64,000 nucleotides of DNA, taken from the NCBI GenBank assembly GCA_933822405.4, contig CAKOGP040001947.1:62001-126000 (forward strand). The letters run 5' to 3'. Both the position numbers and the translations under genes were made by a program. How positions within the stretch are numbered: position 1 is the first letter of the stretch; each line of letters begins with the position of its first letter. Below are positions 34,729 to 45,281 of this stretch, piece by piece. This DNA is from Cylindrotheca closterium (lineage: Eukaryota > Bacillariophyta > Bacillariophyceae > Bacillariales > Bacillariaceae). The notes under the pieces are model-generated. The model was given only the letters and a program-made list of their open reading frames with translations, had not been told where the DNA came from and ran no database searches.

Positions 34729-36507
34729 TCATGTAGGATTATTGCTGGGCACCCAATAAAATATACTCTCGAGGTTCGTTCCATCTTGTGGAACGACGAC
34801 TTCGGGGTCCGTATTGGGAGACTTTCTCTCGATATTTTGTTCATCATTATTTGTTGGGGGAGGATCCCTTTTCGACTTTGCTGCGGTTCGTTTCTTTATT
34901 TTGTCTGTTGATTTCTTGTCGCTGCTTTGCCCCAGTCTCCTTTGATGTTTGGTATCCCTGCTATCACTCTTTTTGACACAGTGCAAAGCTTGTTCTGTCT
35001 CTTCTCTTGATTCTTCGACAAATTGGCTACACCGTAAGTCCCGCCTCGATGCGGCTTGCCGTCTCATCAATGCTGGTGGAATAATGGTATTCGCTTGTGG
35101 AATGGCTGGCATTTTGCGATTCATAGCTGGAGGAGTAATGGTACTGACCTGGTGTGGGGGTTGGTTGCCCTTTTTACGGGCCGGTGGCTTGAATAAACGT
35201 TGCAAGGCTTGTCGTTTTTCTTCCTCTGGATCATCAAAGGTGATCATCATTTCCTCCTCCGAAGCCGCCAAGGTTGCCGCGCCGCAAACTTGGTGCTCCA
35301 CCCCTTCGCAAATCAAGTCCAAAACGTCCTTCTTTGGCAGTCGCTTGTGTTGCGCATGCGATAATACGGCGGACCGGTTTGAAGGCTTGCAAGAGGCGGC
35401 CTCCACGTGATTGCAAATGACGTCCAAAAGGTCTTCGGGTGTTATCATTTCGCGGTGAGATTCTTCTTGGAGTTGTAGAAGTTTGGCGGATGGAGGAGAA
35501 ATGACATTGGGAGCTCCAAGTGTCAATTGGGAAGCTGCCTCTGCCGCTGCTACTACAACATCATAATTCTTGCTTTTGGCTCCCTCGGCAATGAGACGTG
35601 GGTACTTGGTGAGCACGTGCTTCTCGTCGATTGCTTTGCGAAGGAGCACATGTTTCTCCTCCCGTTCTTCCTCTTGATCGTCCTCCTCGTCGTCGTCAGG
35701 TTCGATTCTCTTGCGCTGATAGGCATATCGTGGATCCGGGCCACACAACATCTTTTCGGCTGCACCAAAGAAAACATCCAAAGCATCCTTTTTCATAGAG
35801 ACGTTTGGGTTTGGACATATCGCATGCTCCAGTACGTTGAATACGTCATCTAGTGTATCTTGGGGTTGCGGATATCGAGTGTCGGCAATTACTGTGTGAT
35901 ACATTGGTGGCATCTTTAGCATTCTTCCACTTGTATCCCTTCCTTTTTGTAGCTTGGATGTTTCGTTTTCAGTATGCCTTGCTCTTGCTCTTCGATTACT
36001 TGTGGACAGATCAATATCCGCAAAAGAACCACGGAATTGAACTTCTTGCGGTTGCTGAGGAGGCTCGGACTCTATCCGAAATGGCGATTCTTTGGCTCTC
36101 CGCGTCCTTTTCGACATTAGTTTCTGTAATGTCATGACTGGATTTTCATCATCATTCCGCTTCTCTGCGTCACCAGAACCTTTTGGTTTGGATTTCGTCT
36201 TGTTGGTTTGTGACCGTTTCGAGCACGGCGGTCGGATAATCCCGGCTTCAGAAGGAGATGACAGTGATGATGTGGCAGAGTCCACCTTGAAAATTACTGG
36301 CGTTGTGGTACCCTTTGGCTGTTGTGAGTCTTTGGGATGCAATTGCGTCCATGCAGCATCATCATCGGCTTCTCGAACCTTCCTTATGGCAAGATCATGA
36401 GACTCTTGGGAAAGTTGGTTGTTATTGCCATTATTAGGAAAGATATATGCTCCTAATCTTGCATTCCCGGGTCTCGTCAATATGGTGTTGCGCTGATGAT
36501 GCTCCAT
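34729..36507 (-). CDS. Unknown protein with four Cys-ended helical repeats
   Basis: I take ATG 36507 (MEHHQRNTILTRPGN) as start, giving 592 residues; the frame is open further up but that part is not protein-like. Most of the chain is disordered and Lys/Arg/Pro/Gln-rich. In the middle lie four related segments: TLDDVFNVLEHAIC, KKDALDVFFGAAEKMLC, EDLLDVICNHVEAASC and KKDVLDLICEGVEHQVC (about 35.87-35.28 kb). Their shared pattern is DxLDxxxxxxE...C. Spacing is irregular. I do not recognise this repeat. Each segment is one amphipathic helix ending in Cys, which could bind a partner or a metal. No signal peptide or membrane helix. It is intact; function unknown. Confidence 0.65.
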   Translation of the reverse strand: MEHHQRNTILTRPGNARLGAYIFPNNGNNNQLSQESHDLAIRKVREADDDAAWTQLHPKDSQQPKGTTTPVIFKVDSATSSLSSPSEAGIIRPPCSKRSQTNKTKSKPKGSGDAEKRNDDENPVMTLQKLMSKRTRRAKESPFRIESEPPQQPQEVQFRGSFADIDLSTSNRRARARHTENETSKLQKGRDTSGRMLKMPPMYHTVIADTRYPQPQDTLDDVFNVLEHAICPNPNVSMKKDALDVFFGAAEKMLCGPDPRYAYQRKRIEPDDDEEDDQEEEREEKHVLLRKAIDEKHVLTKYPRLIAEGAKSKNYDVVVAAAEAASQLTLGAPNVISPPSAKLLQLQEESHREMITPEDLLDVICNHVEAASCKPSNRSAVLSHAQHKRLPKKDVLDLICEGVEHQVCGAATLAASEEEMMITFDDPEEEKRQALQRLFKPPARKKGNQPPHQVSTITPPAMNRKMPAIPQANTIIPPALMRRQAASRRDLRCSQFVEESREETEQALHCVKKSDSRDTKHQRRLGQSSDKKSTDKIKKRTAAKSKRDPPPTNNDEQNIERKSPNTDPEVVVPQDGTNLESIFYWVPSNNPT

Positions 36508-37068
36508 CTTGTATTTTTTTGGCCTTGGTGGAGCCCTCCTCCTGTTGGTGGGCACTGTCGCGGTTATAGGGAAAATGTTCACTTTGAATGCCCAAAAATA
36601 TCGATAGCGATGTCGCAGTGCTCGCCAGAGGAATAAATTGTCTATTGTAAAAAAAGTGGAAGACGGCCGACGTGCCAATAATGTGATTGGAGGATGAGTC
36701 ACTGTTTCGCAAACAGGTGAGAATTCGCATTAAGTATCCAATCAATCTTTTTAAACCGCCCTTTATCAAAGGACAACAAACAATAAATGGTCGAAAAAGG
36801 GCTTTATGTACCAACTGGTGGTCATTCCCCGTCATTCGATATATCTGGCGAGAAGCAAAATGTCAGTTAGAACTACTTGGAAGTCCTCGGAGAATCAAAT
36901 TTGGTAAAACTTTCCCCAGCAACGTATTTTCGTCGTGGTTTTGAAGAAAGTGCCGAATGGATCTCGGAAACTCGAACTGCCACTCCCCACCAAGAACGGC
37001 CATAAATTTAAATCCAGGACAATCGTAGAAAAATTACAGGATATTCCTCACCTACACTAACAATCATC
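36508..37068. other. Divergent intergenic region
   Basis: Between the start of the Cys-repeat gene (minus) and the first SLKxML-type gene (plus). No gene or clear motif seen. Confidence 0.5.
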
Positions 37069-37623
37069 ATGGCAACTACCACTCAATGCGCAGCCGTCGA
37101 TCAGTCGGCCACTATCATGTCGTCACGAATTGCAGAACTGAAGGAAAGAAGGAGATCACTGACTAATAGCATTCCTATGAATCGCACTTCCTCGAGTCTC
37201 TCCATGGCATCCTTGAGAAGTGATAGAAGTTCCGTCGAGGATGAGACTGAGAAACTTGAGAGAAGTCTGAGCCGAATTCGAATTAGAAGACCGTCGCTAC
37301 AAGTCAACGTAGATCTAAACGGAATCGTTGGTGCCGAACCAACAATCGACGAAACAAAGAGCGAAATGTCTTCTGTTTCGAAAACCTCAAAACAAGAAAA
37401 GTCGGCATCATTGGCACCAACTAGCATGCTCGGAAAGGCATATGCGAAAGCGATTCTCGCAAATTATCCTGATCAGCAGAGCGCAGTCAGCAAGGTCTAC
37501 AAGAAAACGATTCTAGCAAACTACCCAGTTCCTGCCGAGAGCCAAAAATCCGTCGACTCAATCACGGAACGAACCCTTTCGTTTTCGGATGGAGGGTCCG
37601 AGAGAAGTGGCAGAAGCAGCTAA
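37069..37623 (+). CDS. Small Ser-rich protein, repeat family member 1
   Basis: A single exon of 184 codons (ATG 37069). It shares with its neighbour at 38207 a block of SRIAELKERRRSLTNSIPMN, then SLSMASLRS, ETEKLERSLSRIRIRRPS and a DLNGIV segment. The second half has two short repeats ending KAILANYP and KTILANYP. The protein is Ser/Arg-rich, has no signal peptide or catalytic motif and many RRxS/RxxS sites that basophilic kinases could phosphorylate. I know no family for it. Same strand as its paralogue and the pseudokinase gene downstream. Confidence 0.65.
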   Translation: MATTTQCAAVDQSATIMSSRIAELKERRRSLTNSIPMNRTSSSLSMASLRSDRSSVEDETEKLERSLSRIRIRRPSLQVNVDLNGIVGAEPTIDETKSEMSSVSKTSKQEKSASLAPTSMLGKAYAKAILANYPDQQSAVSKVYKKTILANYPVPAESQKSVDSITERTLSFSDGGSERSGRSS

Positions 37624-38206
37624 ACGATTTCATTACATTTTCTGCAGTACATAATTTAATTTCACGTTGCATTTGATTCATTCATTCATTCAGTCTTTCT
37701 TTATCCTAGAGGTGACATTAGACGATGGTGGGTGATGATGACAATACGCTGATTCATTCACCCCTTCGACAATTTCTCATTCAACAGATTTGATTCGCAT
37801 CGGTATATCAGGTATCAGGTACTCGCGCGCTCCTACTCCGAATTGGTATGCGTACCGCTGCGTACACGTACCTTGGTCCACGTACACTACTATGTACTGT
37901 ACGATACCTCTCATTCCCATCAGGGGGGGATACTATTGGGGGGCACTCATTTCAAGAGCGATCGTCATCCTTCCACCAAGTTATCTATTCGGGGGCCAAT
38001 AGTTTGGGTATCTGGTGATCGGGGGTAGTACGCTTTGGTCCCCGCTAAAAAAATTATGGCTTAACCACGCCGCCAATAACGTTTGTCACATTTTTGAGAT
38101 CCGGCTGGCATTTTTTGCAGGAAGTTCCAGAACTTCTGCCAGCACTACTTTTGATAACCAGGCAAGAGGATGTGGCATACTATACCTTATCATCACAAAT
38201 CTGAAA
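37624..38206. other. Intergenic region between paralogues
   Basis: Contains GATTCATTCATTCATTC near 37675 and a GTAC-rich stretch (37850-37900). It is the promoter region of the larger paralogue. No gene seen. Confidence 0.5.
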
Positions 38207-39064
38207 ATGGACGCTAATCACAGTACCCCACAAGAGGAAAGCAAGACTACAGACGCTGTAGAGTTGGAAATGATTTTGTCACCACGTGTTGCAGAACTGA
38301 GGGAACGAAGGAAATCCTTGAGTAATAGCATTCCTACGATGAATCGCAGCGCATCGAATCTTTCGTTGGCATCTTTGAACGGTGGCATCGACAACGACGA
38401 TGAGACTGACAAACTTTCGAGAAGTCTAAACAGAATCCGAATCAGAAGACCTTCCGCATCCTTCAAGGTAGACATGGCTGGAATCGTGAATAGGGAAACG
38501 ATCGAAGAAACAAAGACCAATAGTGAAACAATTTCCATAACGGTATCGGAACGATCACAGCAGAGTCAGTCATCGTCCACCCGCGACAACTTGTCGCTGA
38601 GGAACATGTTCACCAAGCCCACTGGAAAAACAGTTCTAGCAGAACACCCTACTATTGAGGAGAGCAAAGAGCAGGACTTGGACCCTCTATCTCTGAAGAA
38701 CATGCTCAGCAAACCAAAAGGAAAGACTGTTCTTGCCAAACGTGATAGCAACGCCGAGGAATTATCGTCATCAACTCCATCCCTGCTAGATACGTCTGGC
38801 GAAACGGCGGCTGATGACATGTCGGATCTATCCCTCGGCTGTGAAAACTCTGCCACCACCAAAGGAGGAGATCCCAACTCCAATCCACTCTCGTTGAAAA
38901 GTATGCTTTCCAAACCATCTGGAAAGACAGTGCTTGCTAAGCACCAGACGCAATCCACCATGGATGGAACTGAAATTACGACTATTTCTGTTGGGTCTAC
39001 AGATGATGAAGCTGCTCCGACAATCAAGAAGGTACAACAACCAGTAAAGATTTCACTATTTTAG
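38207..39064 (+). CDS. SLKxMLSKPxGKTVLAK repeat protein, family member 2
   Basis: From ATG 38207 (MDANHSTPQEESKTTD) it encodes 285 residues. The N-terminal half parallels the gene at 37069: RVAELRERRKSLSNSIP, NLSLASL, ETDKLSRSLNRIRIRRPS, DMAGIV. The C-terminal half has three clear repeats: SLRNMFTKPTGKTVLAEH, SLKNMLSKPKGKTVLAKR and SLKSMLSKPSGKTVLAKH, separated by acidic, Ser-rich linkers of about 25-50 residues. Short, basic and regularly spaced, they look like linear docking motifs rather than a folded domain. No family is recognised. Tandem duplication followed by repeat gain is inferred. Confidence 0.7.
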   Translation: MDANHSTPQEESKTTDAVELEMILSPRVAELRERRKSLSNSIPTMNRSASNLSLASLNGGIDNDDETDKLSRSLNRIRIRRPSASFKVDMAGIVNRETIEETKTNSETISITVSERSQQSQSSSTRDNLSLRNMFTKPTGKTVLAEHPTIEESKEQDLDPLSLKNMLSKPKGKTVLAKRDSNAEELSSSTPSLLDTSGETAADDMSDLSLGCENSATTKGGDPNSNPLSLKSMLSKPSGKTVLAKHQTQSTMDGTEITTISVGSTDDEAAPTIKKVQQPVKISLF

Positions 39065-39923
39065 AGTGATCTCATTCATTTTTATAAAAAAATTATTTGT
39101 CCATTATTCCTTTCATTTTAGTTTTCACACCCATACTATACAATAGGATGTGATTGTGATGACGATCAAGAAGGTACCAGCAGGTACACGCAGCATCAAG
39201 ATTTCACTTTTCCTTTCATTTTTAGTTTCAAAACCCTAATGATTTAGCGCAACTGTGACTTTTGTGAATCTTCTTCAAGTTCCTGTTCGCCATGGTGAAA
39301 AAGGAGACGGGTATGAATAAATGGTATTACTGTACTTTAACAGTCGATTGATTCGAAATTCAAAAGTGGCAGTCATGCTTCTGTATTTTAGCTCCCTTCT
39401 TTCTTGTGGAGTCTCTTTCTCTTGACAAGAAGTCTGACACTTAAAAAGTTTTAGAACACGTGTACCAAATCGGAATGGTCGAACTCTGTCTGGTGTTGAT
39501 TGTTGAGCCAAACATCATGAAGAACTCTCTTTCCAGTTTTTACACATAGTCCAGGATTCTTCTTGTCGATTCTCACTAACATGTGTTACCAAACCAACCA
39601 CAAAGCAGAAGTTTCCAACCCGCCGGAACATAGACGTTGGGCCTTATCAAACTCACAAAGACTCCACCTGACACGGTAGAGACAAGGTAGTAGTACAACG
39701 AGACAAACACGCGCACGTTGCGGGTCTCCGAGGCAGATATACGGGGCAAATACACAAGTGACACTCCAGAATTGTTGTCAGTGACCATATATGAAATTGA
39801 TACTCGCATCGTGGAGACTGGCAGAATCAAACGAAATATCTACCTTATTTGAGCACTGAGGAATCCATCAAGGCGGAGAGGCAAGAGAAACCGACATTTC
39901 CCGACACGTTGAGAAACCGAAAA
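39065..39923. other. Intergenic region upstream of pseudokinase gene
   Basis: No convincing gene. A coding-like frame runs from 39849 into the pseudokinase gene without an ATG before 39924, so an upstream 5' exon cannot be excluded. Confidence 0.45.
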
Positions 39924-41229
39924 ATGAACGTTTCGGCAACTGACTTGTATCCTGTTGTCCAGGATCTAACTGAGGTAGAATACGGTTGCTGCAGTTCTGC
40001 TGAGATGGTATTTGGTAGTTTTTCGATTCAAGACCTGGCAAATCCGAATGCGATGCCAATCTCTCCATCGCCTCGGAATGGATCTCGAAATAACTACCTA
40101 TCACCCAGACTATCGCCCCGGAGTGTGCTCGACCGTGAGAAATCTCTCATCGACAGCCTTGATGAAAGAGCAAATAAGGACCGAGAAGGTGTAGACGAAA
40201 TGACCAGAAGAGACGATTTGAATAGTCGATTCGAAGACACCTTTGTGTTGACTCGACAGGTAAGCTCTGATTTGCAACGGATTCGAAGTTTACTATTGAT
40301 CAATGTCTAACTTATTGTTTCGATGAAAGATATGTAGCTGTAGGATTTCAACAGTGTGGGAGTGTGTTGATAGAAGCACCGGAGTTAGACGCTGCGTAAA
40401 GGTCGTAGATCGCAGAAAGTTTACAAGTCCACAAGATGAAGACACTACGCTGAACGAAATGTCAATGTTGTCCCTACTGAGGGAGTGCAACACGAGCCCA
40501 AACATTATTCAAGCTGAACACCTTTCGCAAGACCAGCATCACTTCTACATTGTCACGAATCTTGTAGAAGGACGAAGCCTGGCTTCGTTTGTGCTCCAAG
40601 AGCGTATGCCAGCAGATAAGGTCCGACTGTTTGCTAAATCGTTGCTGGAAAACGTAGCCGAACTTCACTCTCTTGGTATAGGTCACTTTAACCTGAATCC
40701 AGAGAATGTAATCTTGAGACCGGACTTTCAAGTTAGTCTTTGTGATTTTGGTAATGCCGCTTTTGTAGAGGGTATGGAACACCGGAGCCGCCAAAGCAAA
40801 CTGGCATACTCTTCTCCCGAGGATATCAAGAAAATGCCGGACTTCGCTTCCGACTTGTGGAGCATCGGAGTCATGTTGTATGTCTGTTTCTGCTATCACC
40901 TTCCGTTTCGAGATTCATCGCGAGCGAAACTAAAGGCAAAGATATGCAGGCATAGCTATGATTTTTCTTCGAGACATTGGAACTTGGTGTCGCGAGTTGC
41001 CAAACAGTTCATTTCCAGCTTGCTGCATCCAGATCCACAAATCCGAATGACCGCCCAAGAGGCATTGAACCATCCTTGGCTAGCAGTGCCTGATAAGAAA
41101 CCAAAGGTCAAGCGGCGCCGAAGGGGGCGGCTGATGGAACAAGTTTTGGGGCGGTTGAAGCGGCAGTCTCAGCATGATTCAAACGAATTGAAAACGACCC
41201 CCACCTTCTCATCTAATGAGTCTGGCTGA
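39924..41229 (+). CDS. Predicted pseudokinase (protein kinase-like, CAMK-type fold)
   Basis: Exons 39924-40259 and 40330-41229 (70-nt intron, phase 0) give 411 residues starting MNVSATDLYPV. The N-terminal 100 residues are disordered. The kinase-like domain begins about residue 105 (FVLTRQICSCRISTVWEC). The ATP-anchoring Lys is kept (CVKVVD, about K136) and so is DFG (CDFGNAA, about D251). The catalytic loop reads HFNLNPENV in place of HRDLKPEN, so the catalytic Asp and the following Lys are both Asn, and the glycine-rich loop has lost its glycines. Classical phosphotransfer is therefore unlikely; nucleotide binding may remain. SDLWSIGVMLY and the end HPWL are normal. A signalling scaffold or allosteric role is inferred. 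The basic C terminus contains KVKRRRRGRL, a possible nuclear signal. Confidence 0.8.
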
Positions 41230-41343
41230 ATGGTTGGTACACGTGTACCGTACCTTTCATGATCAGTATTTTTTTCTAACTCGTAAAGTAGAAAAACAAA
41301 TATTACTAGATATCTTATCACAGTTTCAAACTTGGTGGCATTC

Positions 41344-42820
41344 CTATACAGTTCCAGTAGTCGTGTCTGCACACGAAGAACAGCATGTGCAAGTCACTTC
41401 ACTTGCGCAATCAGAAATGAATGTGGCTGGTGTAGTAGACAATTCGCAGGTAGGCATAGTACCTGTAAAAGCATTGTTTCCAAGATCCAAATTGTCGAGG
41501 CGAATCAGCTGCTTGATCTTGGTCTTGTCGCCGATATTTCCAGACAAGCCATTGTTGCTTAGATCCAACGTGGTCAGCGATCGCAATTCAAAGAGTGCGT
41601 CCGGAAGAGTACCGGTAAGGCTGTTGGCATACAGCTCCAAGTTGGTCAGCAAATCAGTCTGTGGGATGCTTGCAGGAATTGTGGATGCCAAAGAATAGTT
41701 AACGACAGTAATTCGACTCGCCTCCAATCTGAATAAATCTACTGGGAAGGCTGGGGTACCTGTTGCAACTTCAAAAACACCATCTGGCGTCGTCAAATTG
41801 AATATGTGAGATAAGTCAAGACCCGGTGTTCTGGTGATGTCACGAAAACGACTTACCGAAATATACCCATGTCACTCGACCGTATTCGCAAGTAAAGGCT
41901 GTTTGCCAAAAGCACACCTCGAAAGGCAACTCGGAAGAGAGGAGCGACTGTAACTTCAACTGTTTGTGTGCCAAAATCATAATGTAGCGTTCAACGACCT
42001 GCGGGTCAGTCATGGTAGCCTTTTCGGAGGCAAAGTAAGTGTCTGTGGTAGCACTCAACAAATCAGTGAGAGCACTGGCCTCATTAGTACCCGTAGTATC
42101 GATGCCCGCAGCTTGAATGATCGCAGTGATGCCTGCATCATCCCTCGCTCCGATGGTTGCTGTTGAATCGCATCCGCAAGTGGCAAGAATATCATCGTAG
42201 AGTTCAATGCATTGTTCCTCCAAAATGTCTCCATTGTTTTGATCATCAAGAAGCTCTTGACAAGTTCTAGTTACTCTTGAACCAAAACTAATCTCACCGC
42301 TGAGGTTGGTAGTAGACATCGTGTTACCTTCACCACAGAGGCTGCACGTAAAGGGACCAAATGTTGGAGAACTAGAAGCAATTGGTGTCGGCTGATTACT
42401 GGTAGTTGGAGCGGGCGTAGAATCAATAGACGGCATGTCTGAAGGCAGAATTGACGGAAAACTTGAAACTGATGGCGTCAAAGAGGGTCGAAATGATCTT
42501 GAAGGCGCCATTGAAGGTGAAGGAGTGGCTATTGTAGGAGAAGGGGTCGGTGCCGGTGTGTTGGTAGCCTGGTCCACTGCATACCAGATGAGATATCCCA
42601 AAGCACCAGCTGCTAATAGATTCAGAATCACCAATATGATGATTGTGGTTGGAGAGAAATTCCACTTGACTGGATCTCCCTCGTCACTATATTCACCTGC
42701 GGCAGGTTCATCCTTAAATGTATCTCCTCCATTGTTGCCTTCTGGTACAGCTCTACTTGTACTTTCTCCGCCAGTGATTTCAGGACCAGGTGGTTCGTAA
42801 GCAGGAGGATCCGATGACAT
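41344..42820 (-). CDS. Single-pass LRR receptor-like protein
   Basis: Exons 42820-41857 and 41783-41344 (73-nt intron, phase 1) give 467 residues. A Pro/Gly/Glu-rich cytosolic N terminus (1-57) is followed by one membrane helix (TIIILVILNLLAAGALGYLIW), a Pro/Ser/Thr stalk (about 85-155), a Cys-bearing helical domain (about 160-320), and plant-type leucine-rich repeats (LELYANSLTGTLPDAL, LTTLDLSNNGLSG, LDNLDLGNNAFTGTMP) capped by a Cys-rich end (CTCCSSC). With no signal peptide and the helix near the N terminus it should be type II, LRRs outside. Such LRR proteins are common in pennate diatoms. There is no kinase in the chain. The 3' end lies 114 bp from the end of the convergent pseudokinase gene. 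Ligand unknown. Confidence 0.8.
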
Positions 42821-43452
42821 GTTTTATCAATAAGTGCTATGCAACTTAGCAATATGGTTCAGTGGCGGTGATGCAGCAACGAGTGTATTTCCCTTGAAAG
42901 CAAACACAGGAGATGATTCACAGCATTCAGATCCAACGTAGTATTTTTTTGGTTGATTTTTTTGGCCAGTTTCTGGACAAAAATCACATCCGGAACATGA
43001 CTCCAAGCCAGCCGCTTCTAAATGCTACGTTAAAAATATTTACTCCATAAGTACCCTCGAGCACGCCGATCTGTTTTTCGGCCAAAAGCTCTCGGAAGAC
43101 CCGAAAAATCGAAGATCCAGTTGACTAAGTTGACCATACTTGTTGCGGTGAAATATCTTGATCATTTCGTCACAGTTATTACAGTATCTATTCTATTCAT
43201 GCATTCGCTCTTCGTCCGAGACAGATCAAATATTCAATCAAATTGCCTAGATCAGCATCTAAACCAAACAGACCATTCCTTTCGAAAAATAGCTGTCAGT
43301 TTCTGAATGAATCAATCTTCTTTCTTTGTTCGATTCATTCATCATTTGCATCTTCCGTGGTTCTTTTAGTAGTGCTATCTGCGATGTCGCTTCAAACACT
43401 AACCATTATCTTGTAGACTGTGGGTAACTGTCGACGTGTTCCTCGACAACCC
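42821..43452. other. Intergenic region
   Basis: Between the LRR receptor start and the 3' end of the first BspA-LRR gene. It contains GATTCATTCATCATT near 43331. No gene seen. Confidence 0.5.
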
Positions 43453-44949
43453 TCAACATACTGCCGATGTTGAATAGCGCTCGTCATGCCCGTCCGAAAA
43501 CAGATCAGACCTCGATTTGCACAAATATCCAAACACATTGCCAATCACAATATCTGCACCACATTGACACCGACAGTCCGTTCGACTCGTGTCATCAGCT
43601 TCTAGGTCTTCTTTCTGCCCCCGGTTCATCTTCATCTTCCAAAGCGCTAGTTCTATCAGTGATGTCGTTGCAGTCATCACGCAGTATCTTGCAAACTTTT
43701 TGAAACTGTCGAAATGTTCCATTCTAGTTACAGTGTCATTATCACTTCGTATCAACTCGAATCGACGAAGCAGCTCGGCTTCCTTGGATTGGCCAAGACG
43801 CTGCATATTGAACCTATCCATCGCTAGTTTCTGGATTGCAAGTTTCACCAAAGGGACGGCATGGCTGGACTTATGTTCGATCAGGTACTCCATCATCATT
43901 TGCCCGTTCTTATCTTTTCGTTCAAGCACCTCGATAGGATAATGATCAACAAGGCATTGGAAGAGGTCAATCCTCAGATTTGCTGATGCAGCGACAACAT
44001 GAAATGGTGTCAAGCCATGGCAGTCTTGAATATTTTCCTCTTTTAAGGCATTCTCAGTGTTAAATACTTCCACTAATTCCTCCACGGTCGCTAGCGAGGA
44101 GTAGTAGCACACCATGTGCACCGGAAGGTTGGTGTATCGATCTCGAATACGCTGGAGGCGGTTGACGAATCGATCTTGACCATCTTCGCCAGGAATCATC
44201 ATCCTTTCACAGCTTAAAAAAATGAAGAAAGAAAATAAATCGGATGGCCTCGAATAATAAGCTGGAACCCAAATGTTGATTAAATGTGCGCAGCCAGTAA
44301 AAGCCGATTCGGCAATGTATAACCCGTCGATCACTGGAATCTCGACGCCGACGAGGCTAGTGCAACCCTTGAAGGTGTCGGATGGAATATGTTCGCACTC
44401 GGGCCAAGCAACAGCACAAAGTGACGTGCAATTTTTGAACACTTCCTCACCAAAGTATGTCACTTCCTGTGGAAGAGTAACATCCACTAGCGAAGAGCAA
44501 TTCATAAATGCCCTGTCACCGATATCATCCAACAGTCCTTCGTCATAGTGACACCGAACGTGCTTCAGTGCGGCACATCCTTGAAACCCGTCACGTTCAA
44601 TGGTCTCGACTGTTTTTGGTACATCAATTTCCAGCAGTGACGTGCAACCACGGAAGGCTCCACTGCTGATAATCTTTATTCCTTCTTGAAGCTCGACCGT
44701 GGTCAGGTAGGTGCATCCTTGAAAGGCTGACCTCTCTATTTCCTGCACGCTCTGGCCAATCGAAAGGAAGCGAAGAGTCCTGCAATACAGAAAGTATTCC
44801 TCCTTTATTTTTCGCACTCGTTGGCTCGTGGTAACATGACTGACACCTGCCGGAATGTTGATCTTGGGCCGTCCTTTGTACACAAAGTTTACTATCGGTA
44901 CATTCTCAGTTGTCTTTTGACGTTTTGCCACATGTTGTTGTAAAGACAT
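43453..44949 (-). CDS. BspA-type leucine-rich repeat protein (tandem copy 1)
   Basis: A single exon of 498 residues from ATG 44949 (MSLQQHVAKRQKTTEN). Residues about 35-245 hold LRR_5 (BspA/Treponema-type) repeats of the form AFxGCxxLxxVxLPxxVxxIG: SAFQGCTYLTTVEL, GAFRGCTSLLEIDV, VFKNCTSLCAVAW. The second half (about 260-420) is a helical ankyrin-like segment (GLTPFHVVAAS... LFQCLVDHYP). It ends in a Cys-rich piece (CRCQCGADIVIGNVFGYL). Diatoms carry many such genes; their function is not established, and protein binding is likely. No signal peptide, so intracellular. Relative to its neighbour it has a short hydrophobic insertion (LFSFFIFLSCERMM). Confidence 0.85.
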   Translation of the reverse strand: MSLQQHVAKRQKTTENVPIVNFVYKGRPKINIPAGVSHVTTSQRVRKIKEEYFLYCRTLRFLSIGQSVQEIERSAFQGCTYLTTVELQEGIKIISSGAFRGCTSLLEIDVPKTVETIERDGFQGCAALKHVRCHYDEGLLDDIGDRAFMNCSSLVDVTLPQEVTYFGEEVFKNCTSLCAVAWPECEHIPSDTFKGCTSLVGVEIPVIDGLYIAESAFTGCAHLINIWVPAYYSRPSDLFSFFIFLSCERMMIPGEDGQDRFVNRLQRIRDRYTNLPVHMVCYYSSLATVEELVEVFNTENALKEENIQDCHGLTPFHVVAASANLRIDLFQCLVDHYPIEVLERKDKNGQMMMEYLIEHKSSHAVPLVKLAIQKLAMDRFNMQRLGQSKEAELLRRFELIRSDNDTVTRMEHFDSFKKFARYCVMTATTSLIELALWKMKMNRGQKEDLEADDTSRTDCRCQCGADIVIGNVFGYLCKSRSDLFSDGHDERYSTSAVC

Positions 44950-45281
44950 TATTTCTGGCTGTGTATCATCTACTACAGTTTAGCACTTTTCTGATACCTC
45001 GTAGCACGCAAATAATAGAGAGCCCAATGTCACAGTGATTATTTGCGATTAAACGATTGATGATGTTAGCTTATTGTTTAGCTGCGATACTCTAACACAA
45101 GAGACGCGCAGTCATCTGTCGGTGGTTGTAGCGTTCATCTATGTGCTACCGGTTACTGGTATACAATACATATATTGAGTTGAGTCGACACGTTCGACTC
45201 GGAACCAGTCATTGCTGTCGCTGTGTACCTATGACCTATGATAGTTACTATCAAAAGTGGCTGGGTCCTCAACGACGACGT
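44950..45281. other. Intergenic region between tandem LRR genes
   Basis: 332 bp spacer; promoter of copy 1 and 3' flank of copy 2. Nothing recognised. Confidence 0.5.
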
